Source: Lentisphaeria bacterium UBA4640
GTDB lineage: Bacteria; Verrucomicrobiota; Lentisphaeria; Victivallales; UBA1829
Direction of reading: 5' to 3'
DNA: 64,000 nucleotides
NCBI GenBank assembly: GCA_002405835.1
Contig: DHMO01000034.1
Location: 1-64,000, forward strand
The first letter of the stretch is position 1, and every line of letters begins with the position of its first letter. The position numbers were made by a program, and so were the translations under genes. The notes under the pieces were generated by a model. It saw nothing but the letters and a program-made list of their open reading frames with translations, had not been told where the DNA came from and searched no databases. Below are positions 25,518 to 34,328 of this stretch, piece after piece.

Positions 25518-25882
25518 ACAAGATTATCAATGCTATCGAAAAGAAGCAGTTGAAAGACAAAGTCACCGATTTCAAGATCGGCGACACCATCAAGGTCTTT
25601 ACCAAGATCGTTGAAGGCAGCACCGAGCGCATCCAGATGTTTTCCGGAATCGTGATCGCAAAGAACGGTTCCGACATCCGTGAAACCTTCACCGTCCGCC
25701 GCGTTTCCTTCGGCTACGGCGTCGAACGCGTCTTCCCGCTTCACTCCCCCCGCATCGACCACATCGAAGTCGAGCGCAAGGGCCGTGTCCGCAGAGCGAA
25801 ACTTTACTACCTGCGCGACAAAGTCGGCAAAGGTGCTAAAGTCAAAGAGCAGCTCCGCTTCACCGACAAAGCCGCCAAGTAA
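25514..25882 (+). CDS. rplS: 50S ribosomal protein L19
   Basis: A 122-residue ribosomal protein. It contains F-K-I-G-D-T-I-K-V near residue 20 and ERIQMFSGIVIAKNGSDIRETFTVRR, then GYGVERVFPLHSPRIDHIEV, which are L19 signatures. It sits at the 30S-50S interface. Its ATG overlaps the trmD stop (ATGA) and AGGATG precedes it. Confidence 0.96.
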   Translation: MNKIINAIEKKQLKDKVTDFKIGDTIKVFTKIVEGSTERIQMFSGIVIAKNGSDIRETFTVRRVSFGYGVERVFPLHSPRIDHIEVERKGRVRRAKLYYLRDKVGKGAKVKEQLRFTDKAAK

Positions 25883-25913
25883 GCGGTTCAATTCGTTTGC
25901 GGAGGGTTCTCCA

Positions 25914-26579
25914 ATGTCCGGATTTCTCTCCGCTTCCGATCAACTCCTCGTTTTTGAATCTCAATTCTGGAACGGGGAGTTTTCTTTTCTCGCCGGAATC
26001 GATGAAGCCGGACGCGGCTGTCTCGCCGGTCCCGTCGTCGCTGCGGCCGTTGTCTTCACCGATCACACGCGCATTCCCGCCGGGCTCAACGACTCAAAAC
26101 AACTCACCGAATCCAAACGCGAAGAGCTCCGCGAACAGCTCCTGAACGAGCCATCCGTCAAGTGGGGAATCGGCGAAGTTTCTGCGGAAGAGATCGACCG
26201 TTCCGATATTCTCCGCGCGACCTGGAAAGCGATGGCGCTTGCTGCGGCACAGGTCATTCCGCCTGCACAATTCATTCTAGTGGACGGCAACCCGGTACAT
26301 GGTCTTCCCCTCCCCTCCCAGAACATCGTCAAAGGCGACGCCCGTTCCGCTTCGATTGCGGCGGCGAGCATTCTTGCCAAAACGCACCGCGACCACCTCA
26401 TGATCCGCGCAGCACAGGAATTTCCCGGCTACGGTTTTGAAATCCACAAGGGTTACGGTACGGAACTGCATTTGGATGCGTTGAAAAAGCTCGGCGTCAC
26501 CCCGCTTCACCGGAAAAGTTTCGCTCCGGTTCACAACATTCTTTTCCCCCCCGAATTCACCCAGCAGGATCTGTTCTGA
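25914..26579 (+). CDS. rnhB: Ribonuclease HII
   Basis: A 221-residue endonuclease that cuts RNA in RNA-DNA hybrids. The catalytic Asp30-Glu31 lie in GIDEAGRGCLAGPVV; a third acid is in ILVDGN and the SIAAASILAKTHRD motif follows. The ATG at 25914 has GGAGGG upstream; longer readings lie in rplS. It ends the rpsP-khpA-trmD-rplS operon, a frequent neighbour. Confidence 0.93.
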   Translation: MSGFLSASDQLLVFESQFWNGEFSFLAGIDEAGRGCLAGPVVAAAVVFTDHTRIPAGLNDSKQLTESKREELREQLLNEPSVKWGIGEVSAEEIDRSDILRATWKAMALAAAQVIPPAQFILVDGNPVHGLPLPSQNIVKGDARSASIAAASILAKTHRDHLMIRAAQEFPGYGFEIHKGYGTELHLDALKKLGVTPLHRKSFAPVHNILFPPEFTQQDLF

Positions 26580-26830
26580 AAGGAATCAGCGGACAAATTT
26601 TTCTCAACAAACGGACGGGGGAAACTTCGTACAAGCCTCGGAAAATACGGGGAAAATAAAAATTTGATCTGAAATGCACCTGTCCGGCGCAAATTCTTCT
26701 TTTTTCCTTCTCCTTTTCACTGACGGGGAAGGAAGCCGGCGCAAGTCCGCATGAACTCGATAGTCGCAGCAACAGCAAAACCGTTCATCGGAATCTGCGC
26801 GGAGCACTGGAAGAATACAACCGGGAACTA

Positions 26831-26867
26831 TTCCCCGCCTCTGCGTTTGCACGGGAAAGGCGGGGAA
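26831..26867. terminator. Hairpin between rnhB and the convergent GH30 gene
   Basis: A 10-bp perfect stem (26831-26840 with 26858-26867) and a 17-nt loop between two convergent genes. Neither side has a good T run, so intrinsic termination is uncertain. The rest of the 296-base gap shows nothing I can name. Confidence 0.4.
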
Positions 26868-26875
26868 CACACAGC

Positions 26876-28228
26876 TTACTTCGGGAAACAGAAGGTCTCA
26901 ATGGAATGCGCAAACGCCGTTCGCTCAAGGGTCTGTCCGTGAAAATGCAGATGCCAATTGAACTCAGAATCCGTTGCGTTCTGAACCACCACGACGATTT
27001 CGCCGTCCGGATTCTCAAACGCAGCCGTTTTCAATGCGGCGATTTCGGGCGAAGCAATGATCCGCCGCGCACCGCGCTTCACAAAGCGGGAAATATGCCC
27101 GATGTGCCAGAAGCCCGGCTGGTAATGGACCGTGCCGTTCTCAATATCGCAGAGAATCGGAGCACCGCACGCATTCGGCACGTGGCGGGGACCTCCGGTG
27201 GCAATGTCGAGGACAATGTTCCAGTCGGTCCAGCCGCAGCAGAAGTGATTCATGTCGTTGATGATCGCGGAGGAATAACGTTCCCCCGCCTCCCACGAAC
27301 CGAGATGCCGGTTGTTGCCGCCGTTGCAGCCTTCGCTGAAGAATATCTTCTTTTCCGGATAACGGAAGTGAAGATCAGAGAGAGCATAGGACATTTCGCT
27401 TCCGCAATAACCTTCGTACCAGTGAATCGCGGCGCCCCAAACGTATTTTGACGCTTCCGGATCATTGTAGACGGTCGTCGCCCGGCGGTACGCCTGGTCG
27501 CGGTTGTGGTCAAACACCATGAGCTTGCGGTCGCCGAATCCATGCCGCTCCAGCGCGGGACCGAGGTAATCGCGCACGAACTCCATCTCCTCGCGACCAG
27601 TCCACACGCAGCTGTCGAAACACTGATTCGCCATGGGTTCATTCTGGACGGAGAGTCCCCAGACCGGACAGTTCCGTTTTTCGAGCTCTTCGATGAAGCG
27701 GCAGTAGTACTCCGCCCAGAGCGCGCGGTATTCGGGTTTGAGATGACCGCCGTGGTTCATTTCCCCGTTCGTCTTCATCCACGCCGGCGGGCTCCAGGGA
27801 GAGAAATAGAGACGCATTTCCGGCGAACGCTTCCACGCTTCGCGGAGAGCGGGGATGACGTAACGCTCTTCACGCGCAATGGAGAAGGTTTCCAGTTCGG
27901 TATCGTTGTCCGCAACATAGCTGTAGTTTTCAAGCGAAAAATCACAGCTGTTCATGTGAATGCGGACATAGTTGTAGCCGAGCCCGGAGAAATACGCATC
28001 AAAAATCTCCTTCTGACGCATCGGCGGCATCTGCGCGATCACCCACGCGGCGGACTCCGTCATCGCTCCGCCGAAGCCTTCAATCTCCTGAAAATGAACG
28101 GCGTCATCCACTACAACGCCACGATCATGATCTTCTATGCACTCGTGACGCGGCACGAATTCACGGTCTTTCTGACGCGTCAGCCGGTCGTTCCGGTCAC
28201 GCACAGTCGAATAAATTTGAACGCTCAT
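26876..28228 (-). CDS. GH30 family glycosidase
   Basis: A 450-residue (beta/alpha)8 glycosidase of GH30 (O-glycosyl hydrolase / glucosylceramidase-like). The acid/base Glu197 is in GLSVQNEP and the nucleophile Glu299 in KIFFSEG, the spacing expected for clan GH-A. FSPWSPPAWMKTNG is a typical family segment, and the small beta-sandwich domain is at the C-terminus. No signal peptide is seen from the ATG at 28228 (behind AAAGGA), so it is predicted to be intracellular; a longer in-frame start gives a hydrophobic N-terminus but overlaps the promoters. Activity could be beta-glucosidase, beta-xylosidase or beta-1,6-glucanase. It is divergent from an AraC regulator. Confidence 0.88.
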   Translation of the reverse strand: MSVQIYSTVRDRNDRLTRQKDREFVPRHECIEDHDRGVVVDDAVHFQEIEGFGGAMTESAAWVIAQMPPMRQKEIFDAYFSGLGYNYVRIHMNSCDFSLENYSYVADNDTELETFSIAREERYVIPALREAWKRSPEMRLYFSPWSPPAWMKTNGEMNHGGHLKPEYRALWAEYYCRFIEELEKRNCPVWGLSVQNEPMANQCFDSCVWTGREEMEFVRDYLGPALERHGFGDRKLMVFDHNRDQAYRRATTVYNDPEASKYVWGAAIHWYEGYCGSEMSYALSDLHFRYPEKKIFFSEGCNGGNNRHLGSWEAGERYSSAIINDMNHFCCGWTDWNIVLDIATGGPRHVPNACGAPILCDIENGTVHYQPGFWHIGHISRFVKRGARRIIASPEIAALKTAAFENPDGEIVVVVQNATDSEFNWHLHFHGQTLERTAFAHSIETFCFPK

Positions 28229-28256
28229 AATAAAATCCTTTCTTTGCCTGCCGCAT

Positions 28257-28285
28257 AACATATCACGGCAAAGCGCATTTGACAA
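28257..28285 (-). promoter_or_regulatory. Promoter of the GH30 gene
   Basis: Minus-strand -35 TTGTCA (28280-28285), 17-bp spacer, -10 TATGTT (28257-28262), about 28 bases before the start codon. Confidence 0.65.
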
Positions 28286-28333
28286 TGGAGAAAAGAAACC
28301 GGTTACAGGACAAAAGAAACATAACATTAAAAT

Positions 28334-28362
28334 TTGATTTTTATTCAATTATGCGCTATAAT
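28334..28362 (+). promoter_or_regulatory. Promoter of the AraC regulator gene
   Basis: -35 TTGATT (28334-28339), 17-bp spacer, consensus -10 TATAAT (28357-28362), about 25 bases before the ATG. It points away from the GH30 promoter 49 bp away. Confidence 0.72.
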
Positions 28363-28387
28363 AACCAAAAAACAAAAGGATAAGAAC

Positions 28388-29182
28388 ATGAGCAGCTGGT
28401 TTGACGGAGCGGAATTTCCGATGTTCGATGAAGAGCCCCGAAGCACATCGGTTTCCCGCCATATCCCGACTTATTACGGAATTCAGTATACGCACGCGGG
28501 ACGTTTCTTCCTCAGCGTGAACGGGGCGCCGGAGGAGTGGCATGCGGGACCTTCCGTTTTCGTAACGCATCCCGGAGCGTTTTTCCACTACGGAGTTGCG
28601 CCGGGCGAGACGCGGCACATGAGCTATCTCTGCGGATGCGGTCCACGGTTTGAACGCTATGCGGAAGCCGGGCTTCTGCCGCTCGACGGAAAGGCGGTTC
28701 CGGTCAGCGATCCGGCGGAATTTCTGCGGACTCTGCGTGAGATTTTCGCTCTGCTGCATGGAGGAGTGACAACGCCCGAACGCGCAGTCTGGCTCTACGA
28801 GGGGCTTTTACTTCAGATCCGGGAAAAGAGAGGGGGAAGCGCTCACGCGCAATTCTATCAGCGGGATTTTTTCCGCGCATTGATCCGGCGGATCAACGAG
28901 CATCCGGAACGCCCGGTCGATTTTTGTGCGGAAGCGGCAAAATGCGGAATGACGCTGATTCATTTCCGGCGTCTGTTCAAACGGGAAACCGGAGTTCCGC
29001 CGCTTCAATACCGGCTGCTGCGTCAGCTCCGGCGCGGAACGGAACTGCTCCGGTCCACCAATCTGTCCGTTGCGGAAATCGCGGAACAGTGCGGATTCGA
29101 AGACCCGTTCTATTTTTCGCGTCTGTTCAAACGCCGCTGCATCCTGACTCCGGTTGAATACCGAAAAGAGTACAGTCAGTGA
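28388..29182 (+). CDS. AraC-family transcriptional regulator
   Basis: A 264-residue regulator. The N-terminal ~150 residues form a cupin-like sugar-binding domain (AGRFFLSVNG...FVTHPGAFFHYG). The C-terminal ~100 residues are an AraC DNA-binding domain whose second helix-turn-helix reads VAEIAEQCGFEDPFYFSRLFKR. The ATG at 28388 has AAGGATAAG before it. It is divergent from the GH30 enzyme, so it probably senses a released sugar and activates that gene. It is convergent with argB, 20 bases away. Confidence 0.87.
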   Translation: MSSWFDGAEFPMFDEEPRSTSVSRHIPTYYGIQYTHAGRFFLSVNGAPEEWHAGPSVFVTHPGAFFHYGVAPGETRHMSYLCGCGPRFERYAEAGLLPLDGKAVPVSDPAEFLRTLREIFALLHGGVTTPERAVWLYEGLLLQIREKRGGSAHAQFYQRDFFRALIRRINEHPERPVDFCAEAAKCGMTLIHFRRLFKRETGVPPLQYRLLRQLRRGTELLRSTNLSVAEIAEQCGFEDPFYFSRLFKRRCILTPVEYRKEYSQ

Positions 29183-29202
29183 CAGCGGCGCATTCAGGCA
29201 AA

Positions 29203-30087
29203 TCAGCCTTTGACGATCTCGGTTCCGATACCCTTGTCCGTGAAGATTTCGAGGAGAAGAGAGTGCGGAACGCGTCCGTCGATCATCTGAACTTCGCTGG
29301 TTCCGGCCTCAAGAGCGGCAACGGAACTGCGGATTTTCGGGAGCATTCCGCCCGAAAGAACGCCTTCTGCAATCAGACCTTCGACTTCAGAAGTTTTGAT
29401 TGAGGAAATCAGTGACTTCTCGTCATGCGGATCGCGCAGGATTCCCGGAACGTCGCTCAGGAACACCAGTTTGCGCGCCTTCAGCGAACGCGCGATGTCG
29501 CACGCCGCCATATCCGCATTGATGTTGTAGACCTGTCCGTAGAAATCCGTTGCGAGCGGAGCGATGACAGGGATGAAGCCGTATTTGAGCGCATCGAGAA
29601 TCGGGTTGACGTCAACCGCGATGACCTTTCCGACGAAACCGATGTCGAGCTCGGCTCCAGTCTCCTTGTCACGGGAGGTGAGACGCTCCGCGCGGAGCAT
29701 TTTCTTGCCGGAGATCTGACAGCCCTTGCCGCCCGCCTCGCGGATTCCGTCCACAAGCTGTCTGTTCGTGGTGTTGTGCAGAACGTCATCCACAACAGCG
29801 ATGGTCTTTTCACAGGTGACGCGGAGGCCGTTGATGAATTTGGTTTCGATATTCAGCTCTTTGAGACGCGCGGTGATCGCCTTGCCGCCGCCGTGAACGA
29901 CGACCGGCTTCATTCCGGTGGCTTCGAGCAGAACAATGTCGCGCATCGTCCGGCGGGTCAGCTCCGGATTCTCCATGGCGCTGCCGCCGAATTTGATGAC
30001 GACGATGTCATCGCGGAACTTCTGGATGTAGGGAAGCGCCTCGGTGAGCACTTCCGCACGGACCATTGCATGATTTTCCATATCCAT
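29203..30087 (-). CDS. argB: Acetylglutamate kinase
   Basis: A 294-residue kinase of the amino-acid kinase family: second step of arginine synthesis, phosphorylating N-acetylglutamate. Motifs: VVIKFGGSAM, PVVVHGGGKAI, INADMAACDIARSL and LSDVPGIL. GGGAGAAG precedes the ATG. It lies 19 bases after argJ on the same strand. The acetyl-group cycling made possible by ArgJ explains why a separate argA is not needed here. Confidence 0.95.
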   Translation of the reverse strand: MDMENHAMVRAEVLTEALPYIQKFRDDIVVIKFGGSAMENPELTRRTMRDIVLLEATGMKPVVVHGGGKAITARLKELNIETKFINGLRVTCEKTIAVVDDVLHNTTNRQLVDGIREAGGKGCQISGKKMLRAERLTSRDKETGAELDIGFVGKVIAVDVNPILDALKYGFIPVIAPLATDFYGQVYNINADMAACDIARSLKARKLVFLSDVPGILRDPHDEKSLISSIKTSEVEGLIAEGVLSGGMLPKIRSSVAALEAGTSEVQMIDGRVPHSLLLEIFTDKGIGTEIVKG

Positions 30088-30106
30088 ATTTCAATCTTCT
30101 CCCGGA

Positions 30107-31330
30107 TCAGGTGTGGTAGTCTGCGTTGATTTTGACATACTCGTAAGAAATGTCGGAGGTCCAGACCGTGAACCTTCCGTGTCCTTCGCCGAGGTCAAGT
30201 TTGATGGTGAATTCGCCGCGTTTGAGCACCTGGGCGAGTTCAGACTCCGGCGTTCCGGCGTCAATGCCATTGCGGACAACCGGCATCTCATCGTAATCAA
30301 GCGAGACGTTTTCCGGCGAGAAAGCGGCTCCGGAGCGTCCGGCGGCGGCGAGGACGCGTCCCCAGTTCGGGTCGCAGCCGAACCACGCGGTCTTGCAGAG
30401 AAGTGAGTTGGCAATGGTGCGGGCGCAGACTTCGGCGTCGCGGTTCGAGACGGCTCCGCGAACTTCAACGCTGACGAACTTCGTCGCGCCTTCGCCGTCC
30501 ATTGCGATTGCGCGGGCGAGATGCTGGGCAACCATGGTGAGAGCGACTTTGAAATGCAGCTCATCGGGGGAACCGGGCTTGATTTCAACACCGGAAGCGC
30601 CGTTCGCCATGACAATCACGGTGTCGTTCGTGCTCATGTCGCCGTCGACGGTGACCTTGTTGAAAGAATCATCGACGACACCGCCGAGCATGGAGGCGAG
30701 CAGTTCGTTGGAGATGATGCAGTCGGTGGTGATGCAGCAGAGCATTGTAGCGTGCGGAACGGTCATTTTCGGAGCGATCATGCCCGCACCCTTGCACATG
30801 CCGCCGATCGTGACCAGACGGTCGCCGGAAGAGAAGGAGAGCGCGATCTCTTTGGGCTTGGTGTCGGTGGTCATGATGGCTCCGGCGGCTTCGGCGCCGC
30901 CATCGGGATGGAGCGCTTTTGCGGCGAGTCCGATTCCCTTTTCGATTTTATCCATCGGGAGCTGATTGCCAATCCGTCCGGTGGAGCAGACCATGACGGA
31001 TTCGGGGGAAATTCCGAGTTCGCGTCCGGTGAGTTCCGCCATCTTTTCAGCGTTGCGGTACCCCTCGATTCCGGTGCATGCGTTGGCAACGCCGCTGTTG
31101 ACGACGACCGCCTGAACCGTGCTCTGTTTCAGCACGCGCTCTTTGCAGAGCTGAACCGGAGCCGCGGGAAAGAGGTTGGAAGTGAACGTTGCGGAGAATG
31201 CGCAGGGCGTTTCGGAGAAGAGCAAAGCCATGTCGTTGGCGCCGTTGCGCTTGAGTCCGGCGCAGACGCCGGCCGCCCGGAAGCCGCGCGGAGAGGTGAC
31301 TCCGCCGTTCTCAATGAAATCCATGTTCAT
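30107..31330 (-). CDS. argJ: Bifunctional ornithine acetyltransferase / N-acetylglutamate synthase
   Basis: A 407-residue enzyme that moves the acetyl group from N-acetylornithine to glutamate. It is a self-cleaving Ntn-like protein: the cleavage threonine is Thr195 in VPHATMLCCIT. Other family marks are VVVNSGVANACTG and EGATKFVSVEVRGA. It is usual length. An alternative ATG lies 6 bases inside. It follows queF by 14 bases and precedes argB by 19, so one transcript queF-argJ-argB is likely. Confidence 0.95.
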   Translation of the reverse strand: MNMDFIENGGVTSPRGFRAAGVCAGLKRNGANDMALLFSETPCAFSATFTSNLFPAAPVQLCKERVLKQSTVQAVVVNSGVANACTGIEGYRNAEKMAELTGRELGISPESVMVCSTGRIGNQLPMDKIEKGIGLAAKALHPDGGAEAAGAIMTTDTKPKEIALSFSSGDRLVTIGGMCKGAGMIAPKMTVPHATMLCCITTDCIISNELLASMLGGVVDDSFNKVTVDGDMSTNDTVIVMANGASGVEIKPGSPDELHFKVALTMVAQHLARAIAMDGEGATKFVSVEVRGAVSNRDAEVCARTIANSLLCKTAWFGCDPNWGRVLAAAGRSGAAFSPENVSLDYDEMPVVRNGIDAGTPESELAQVLKRGEFTIKLDLGEGHGRFTVWTSDISYEYVKINADYHT

Positions 31331-31344
31331 TTTCTGTTTCTGCC

Positions 31345-31830
31345 TTATGTTAATTGAATCGGTTTTTCAACTTTCGGAGCGAGCTCCGGGTTCGTTCCGT
31401 CTTCGGCGGCAACGGAGATCGCAATTCCGCCGCGGGGACGGAAGACGCCTTCCACGCGCATCCAGCGGGGCGAAAGCAGCTTGACGAGGTCAACGAGAAT
31501 GCGGTTGACCACCTCTTCATGGAAGGAGTTGTGTGAGCGGAAAGCGAAGAGATAGAGTTTAAGCGACTTGCTTTCCACGCAGAGTTTGTCCGCGATGTAG
31601 CGCACTTTGATGTGTCCGAAATCCGGCTGACCGGTGACAGGACAGAGGCTTGTGAACTCCGGGCAGTCAAATTCGATGACATAGTCATGCTCCGGATACT
31701 TGTTGACGAACGCCTCGAGTTTCGCCTTTTCCGGAGTATCCGGGTACTCCTTGTGGTTCCGGTTGAGAAGCGTAAGCTCCTCATGAGCTGCGATTTTCGC
31801 GTCTTCCGCGGGTGTTTTTTCTCTTTTCAT
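31345..31830 (-). CDS. queF: NADPH-dependent 7-cyano-7-deazaguanine (preQ0) reductase
   Basis: A 161-residue short-type QueF. The catalytic Cys63 and Asp70 lie in FTSLCPVTGQPD, and SFHEEVVNRI and FRPRGGI are family segments. It reduces preQ0 to preQ1 in queuosine synthesis. The ribosome site is weak. I see no preQ1 riboswitch in the short upstream region. It appears to be the first gene of queF-argJ-argB, an odd combination of tRNA modification with arginine synthesis. Confidence 0.93.
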   Translation of the reverse strand: MKREKTPAEDAKIAAHEELTLLNRNHKEYPDTPEKAKLEAFVNKYPEHDYVIEFDCPEFTSLCPVTGQPDFGHIKVRYIADKLCVESKSLKLYLFAFRSHNSFHEEVVNRILVDLVKLLSPRWMRVEGVFRPRGGIAISVAAEDGTNPELAPKVEKPIQLT

Positions 31831-31883
31831 AAGAAAATCCGTACTTCTTTGCTGTTTTTTTTAAAAACTTCCTGAACTTTCAC

Positions 31884-31912
31884 TTGAAGAAAACGGAAGT
31901 CAGCAATATATT
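31884..31912 (+). promoter_or_regulatory. Promoter of the TIGR04073-like gene
   Basis: -35 TTGAAG (31884-31889), 17-bp spacer, -10 TATATT (31907-31912). It leaves a leader of about 80 bases. Confidence 0.55.
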
Positions 31913-31997
31913 AGCTTATATTTTCAGAAATGCTACTGTCATTTCAGAAGAAACCAAAAAAAAGTTTAAAAAATACGGAAAAAAGAAGGAGAGATCC

Positions 31998-32432
31998 ATG
32001 GATTTCCTGAAGAAACTCTTGTTGGCCGCCGCAGTCCTCTGCATCGTCGGAACCGCCGCACCCGCTATGGCTATTGACCAGGCGGAAACAGATTCCTATG
32101 CGGAAAATGTGACACGCAAACTTGGAAGAGGCATTATCAATGCCGGATTCGGAGCGCTGGAACTCCCGCTGAAGGTGTACAAAGTCAACTTTGAGGAAGG
32201 CGGACTCGCCGCCTGCACCTACGGCGTCCTCTACGGAGTCTATGAAGTCGTCAAGCGCGAAATCGTCGGCGTCGTTGAAATCGCCACCTTCCTCGTTCCG
32301 CTGCCGGGATGCATGCCCGACGAGCGCGAAGCCGGATGGGGCTACGGACCGATCCTCCGCCCGGAATGGATCATCACGCCGGAAACCAACGCTTACAACG
32401 TCGTCTATCCGAACTCCGCCATGCTGAACTGA
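31998..32432 (+). CDS. Exported protein of the TIGR04073 type (exosortase-associated)
   Basis: A 144-residue protein with a signal peptide ending in APAMA (about residue 25). The mature part follows the TIGR04073 pattern: KLGRGIINAGFGALELPLKVY, then a glycine-rich hydrophobic segment (GVLYGVYEVVKREIVGVVEIATFLVPLP) and an ending PILRPEW. The family was named for its occurrence in genomes with exosortase systems; its function is unknown, probably envelope-related. The ATG at 31998 has AAGGAG upstream. It is a single-gene unit with its own promoter and terminator. Confidence 0.75.
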   Translation: MDFLKKLLLAAAVLCIVGTAAPAMAIDQAETDSYAENVTRKLGRGIINAGFGALELPLKVYKVNFEEGGLAACTYGVLYGVYEVVKREIVGVVEIATFLVPLPGCMPDEREAGWGYGPILRPEWIITPETNAYNVVYPNSAMLN

Positions 32433-32453
32433 GATTCCGTCAACCGGAATCAG

Positions 32454-32486
32454 ACCGGACGGACAGCGGTTCGTCCGGTTTTCTTT
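32454..32486 (+). terminator. Terminator after the TIGR04073-like gene
   Basis: An 8-bp perfect stem (32454-32461 with 32472-32479), 10-nt loop and the tail TTTCTTTT. Confidence 0.85.
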
Positions 32487-32517
32487 TATTCACCCGCAGC
32501 GCAAAAGAGAAATCGCC

Positions 32518-33522
32518 ATGTCTGACCATGCTAAAATCAAAGTCGGAGTCGTCGGTGTCGGCGTCCTCGGCAGATATCATACGAAAATCTACAGTGAATC
32601 CCCGAACGCGGAACTCATCGGCGTCTACGATGTAAATCCGAAAGCCGCCGAAGCCGTCGCAAAGGAATTCGGAACAAAACCGTTTGCAACCATCCGCGAG
32701 CTCGCGGAACAGTGCGACGCCCTCAGCGTTGCCGTTCCCGCAACCGAACACCATGCCGCGGCAATGGAACTCATGGCGATGAACAAGCACATCCTCATGG
32801 AAAAGCCCATCGCCGCTACCGTCCCCGAAGCGGAGGAAATGGTCCGCGTCGCAAAAGAGCGAAACCTCGTCTTCGGAGTCGGACACGTCGAGCGTTTCAA
32901 CTCCGCAATGGATTATCTGGAGAAACATCACTCCAAGACCCTGTTCATCGAAGCGCACCGTCTTGCAAAATATCCGCCGCCGCGCCCGGGAATGCACCGT
33001 CGCGGAACGGAAGTCAGTGTTGTGCTCGACCTCATGATTCATGACCTCGATCTCGTTCTCACCATGGTCGGCGCACCCGTGGAACGCGTCGACGCCGTCG
33101 GAATCCCCGTTCTGAGCAAGACAGAAGACATTGCGAACGTCCGCATCAAATTCACAAACGGCGCAGTCGCAAACGTCACAGCCAGCCGCGTCAGCTCCGA
33201 TCCCATGCGCAAATTCCGCGTCTTCCAGACCGATTCCTACATCTCGATGGACTACGCGAACCACACGGGCAAGATCTACCGCCGCGGACTGATCGGCGTC
33301 TCCAAGAAGCAGATTGACCTCTGCGAAAAGAACGCGCTCGCAGCCGAACTCGAAAACTTCATCGCCTGCGTTGCCGAGACCAAAGCGAACGGAGGAACCG
33401 TCGTCAACCCGCGCGTTTCGGGACAGGACGGGCTCAACGCCCTCGCCCTCGCCGTGCGCATCACCGATGAGATTTCCGCGTACAACAACAAGTACGGTCT
33501 TTACAATCTCCGGAAACTCTGA
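32518..33522 (+). CDS. Gfo/Idh/MocA-family oxidoreductase
   Basis: A 334-residue NAD(P)-dependent dehydrogenase. The N-terminal Rossmann motif is VGVVGVGVLGRYH; the catalytic-type lysine is in LMEKPIA; the C-terminal alpha/beta domain contains VGHVERFNSA and LDLMIHDLDL. The last two resemble GnnA-type UDP-N-acetylglucosamine 3-dehydrogenases that modify lipid A sugar, but many sugar dehydrogenases are alike. It overlaps ispE by one base (TGATG), so both are translated together. No lpx gene is in the window to support the lipid A idea. Confidence 0.85.
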   Translation: MSDHAKIKVGVVGVGVLGRYHTKIYSESPNAELIGVYDVNPKAAEAVAKEFGTKPFATIRELAEQCDALSVAVPATEHHAAAMELMAMNKHILMEKPIAATVPEAEEMVRVAKERNLVFGVGHVERFNSAMDYLEKHHSKTLFIEAHRLAKYPPPRPGMHRRGTEVSVVLDLMIHDLDLVLTMVGAPVERVDAVGIPVLSKTEDIANVRIKFTNGAVANVTASRVSSDPMRKFRVFQTDSYISMDYANHTGKIYRRGLIGVSKKQIDLCEKNALAAELENFIACVAETKANGGTVVNPRVSGQDGLNALALAVRITDEISAYNNKYGLYNLRKL

Positions 33523-34328
33523 TGATCTGCCGCGCTCCCTCAAAAATCAATCTCTATCTGCGCGTCTGCGGAAAACTGCCGAACGGCTATCATGAGATTG
33601 AAACGCTGTTTCTGCCGCTGAACGATCCCGCCGATGAGCTGGAAATTTCGTTCCGCGACGATGGACTGGGGGAGATTGCGGTTGACTCCGACGCCGCGCT
33701 TCCGACCGGACGAGGCAACCTTTGCGGCAAGGCCGCGGAAGCGGTCTGCGCCACGTTGGGAATCCGTCCGTCAATCTCCGTCTTCATCCGTAAACGCACG
33801 CCGGTTGCGGCGGGCATGGGCGGGGGAAGTTCGGACGCCGCCGCAGTCATAAACGCCGTCCAGCGGCAGTACGGATTTCTTCCGGACCGCGGAGCTTCCG
33901 CCGCGCTTTCCTGCGGCGCGGATGTTCCCTTCTTCCTGAATCCGGTTCCGGCGATCGGACGCGGACTCGGCGACCGTCTGGAACCGCTTCCGGAACTTCC
34001 GCCTCCGCCGGTTCTGATTGTTCCCATGCCGTTCCCGGTTTCCACGCCGTGGTCCTACAAACATATTGTACACACGGATGACCGGCGTCCGCTGGAATCA
34101 CTTCTTTCCGCGCTCCGGGACAAGGATTATGAACGGGCGGCGCAATTTCTGCGCAACGATCTTGCGGTTGCCGCGTGGAAAAAATTCCCGCTGCTCGGCA
34201 TGACGGCGGAAAAATTGAAATCATTCGGAGCACTTGGCGTTCAGGTCACCGGCAGCGGTCCGACCCTCTTTGCACTCTTCGCCGACACAGCGTCGCGCGA
34301 CCGCGCGGCGGCGCTCATGCGCGGCTGA
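33522..34328 (+). CDS. ispE: 4-diphosphocytidyl-2-C-methyl-D-erythritol kinase
   Basis: A 268-residue GHMP kinase of the non-mevalonate isoprenoid pathway. Lys8 (in RAPSKINLYL), the ATP loop GMGGGSSDAA at 98-107 and Asp134 (in CGADVPFFL) are all in place. Its start overlaps the upstream stop codon by one base. Its last 14 bases overlap the end of the convergent AAA/PD-(D/E)XK gene, so there is no room for a terminator between them. Confidence 0.94.
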   Translation: MICRAPSKINLYLRVCGKLPNGYHEIETLFLPLNDPADELEISFRDDGLGEIAVDSDAALPTGRGNLCGKAAEAVCATLGIRPSISVFIRKRTPVAAGMGGGSSDAAAVINAVQRQYGFLPDRGASAALSCGADVPFFLNPVPAIGRGLGDRLEPLPELPPPPVLIVPMPFPVSTPWSYKHIVHTDDRRPLESLLSALRDKDYERAAQFLRNDLAVAAWKKFPLLGMTAEKLKSFGALGVQVTGSGPTLFALFADTASRDRAAALMRG

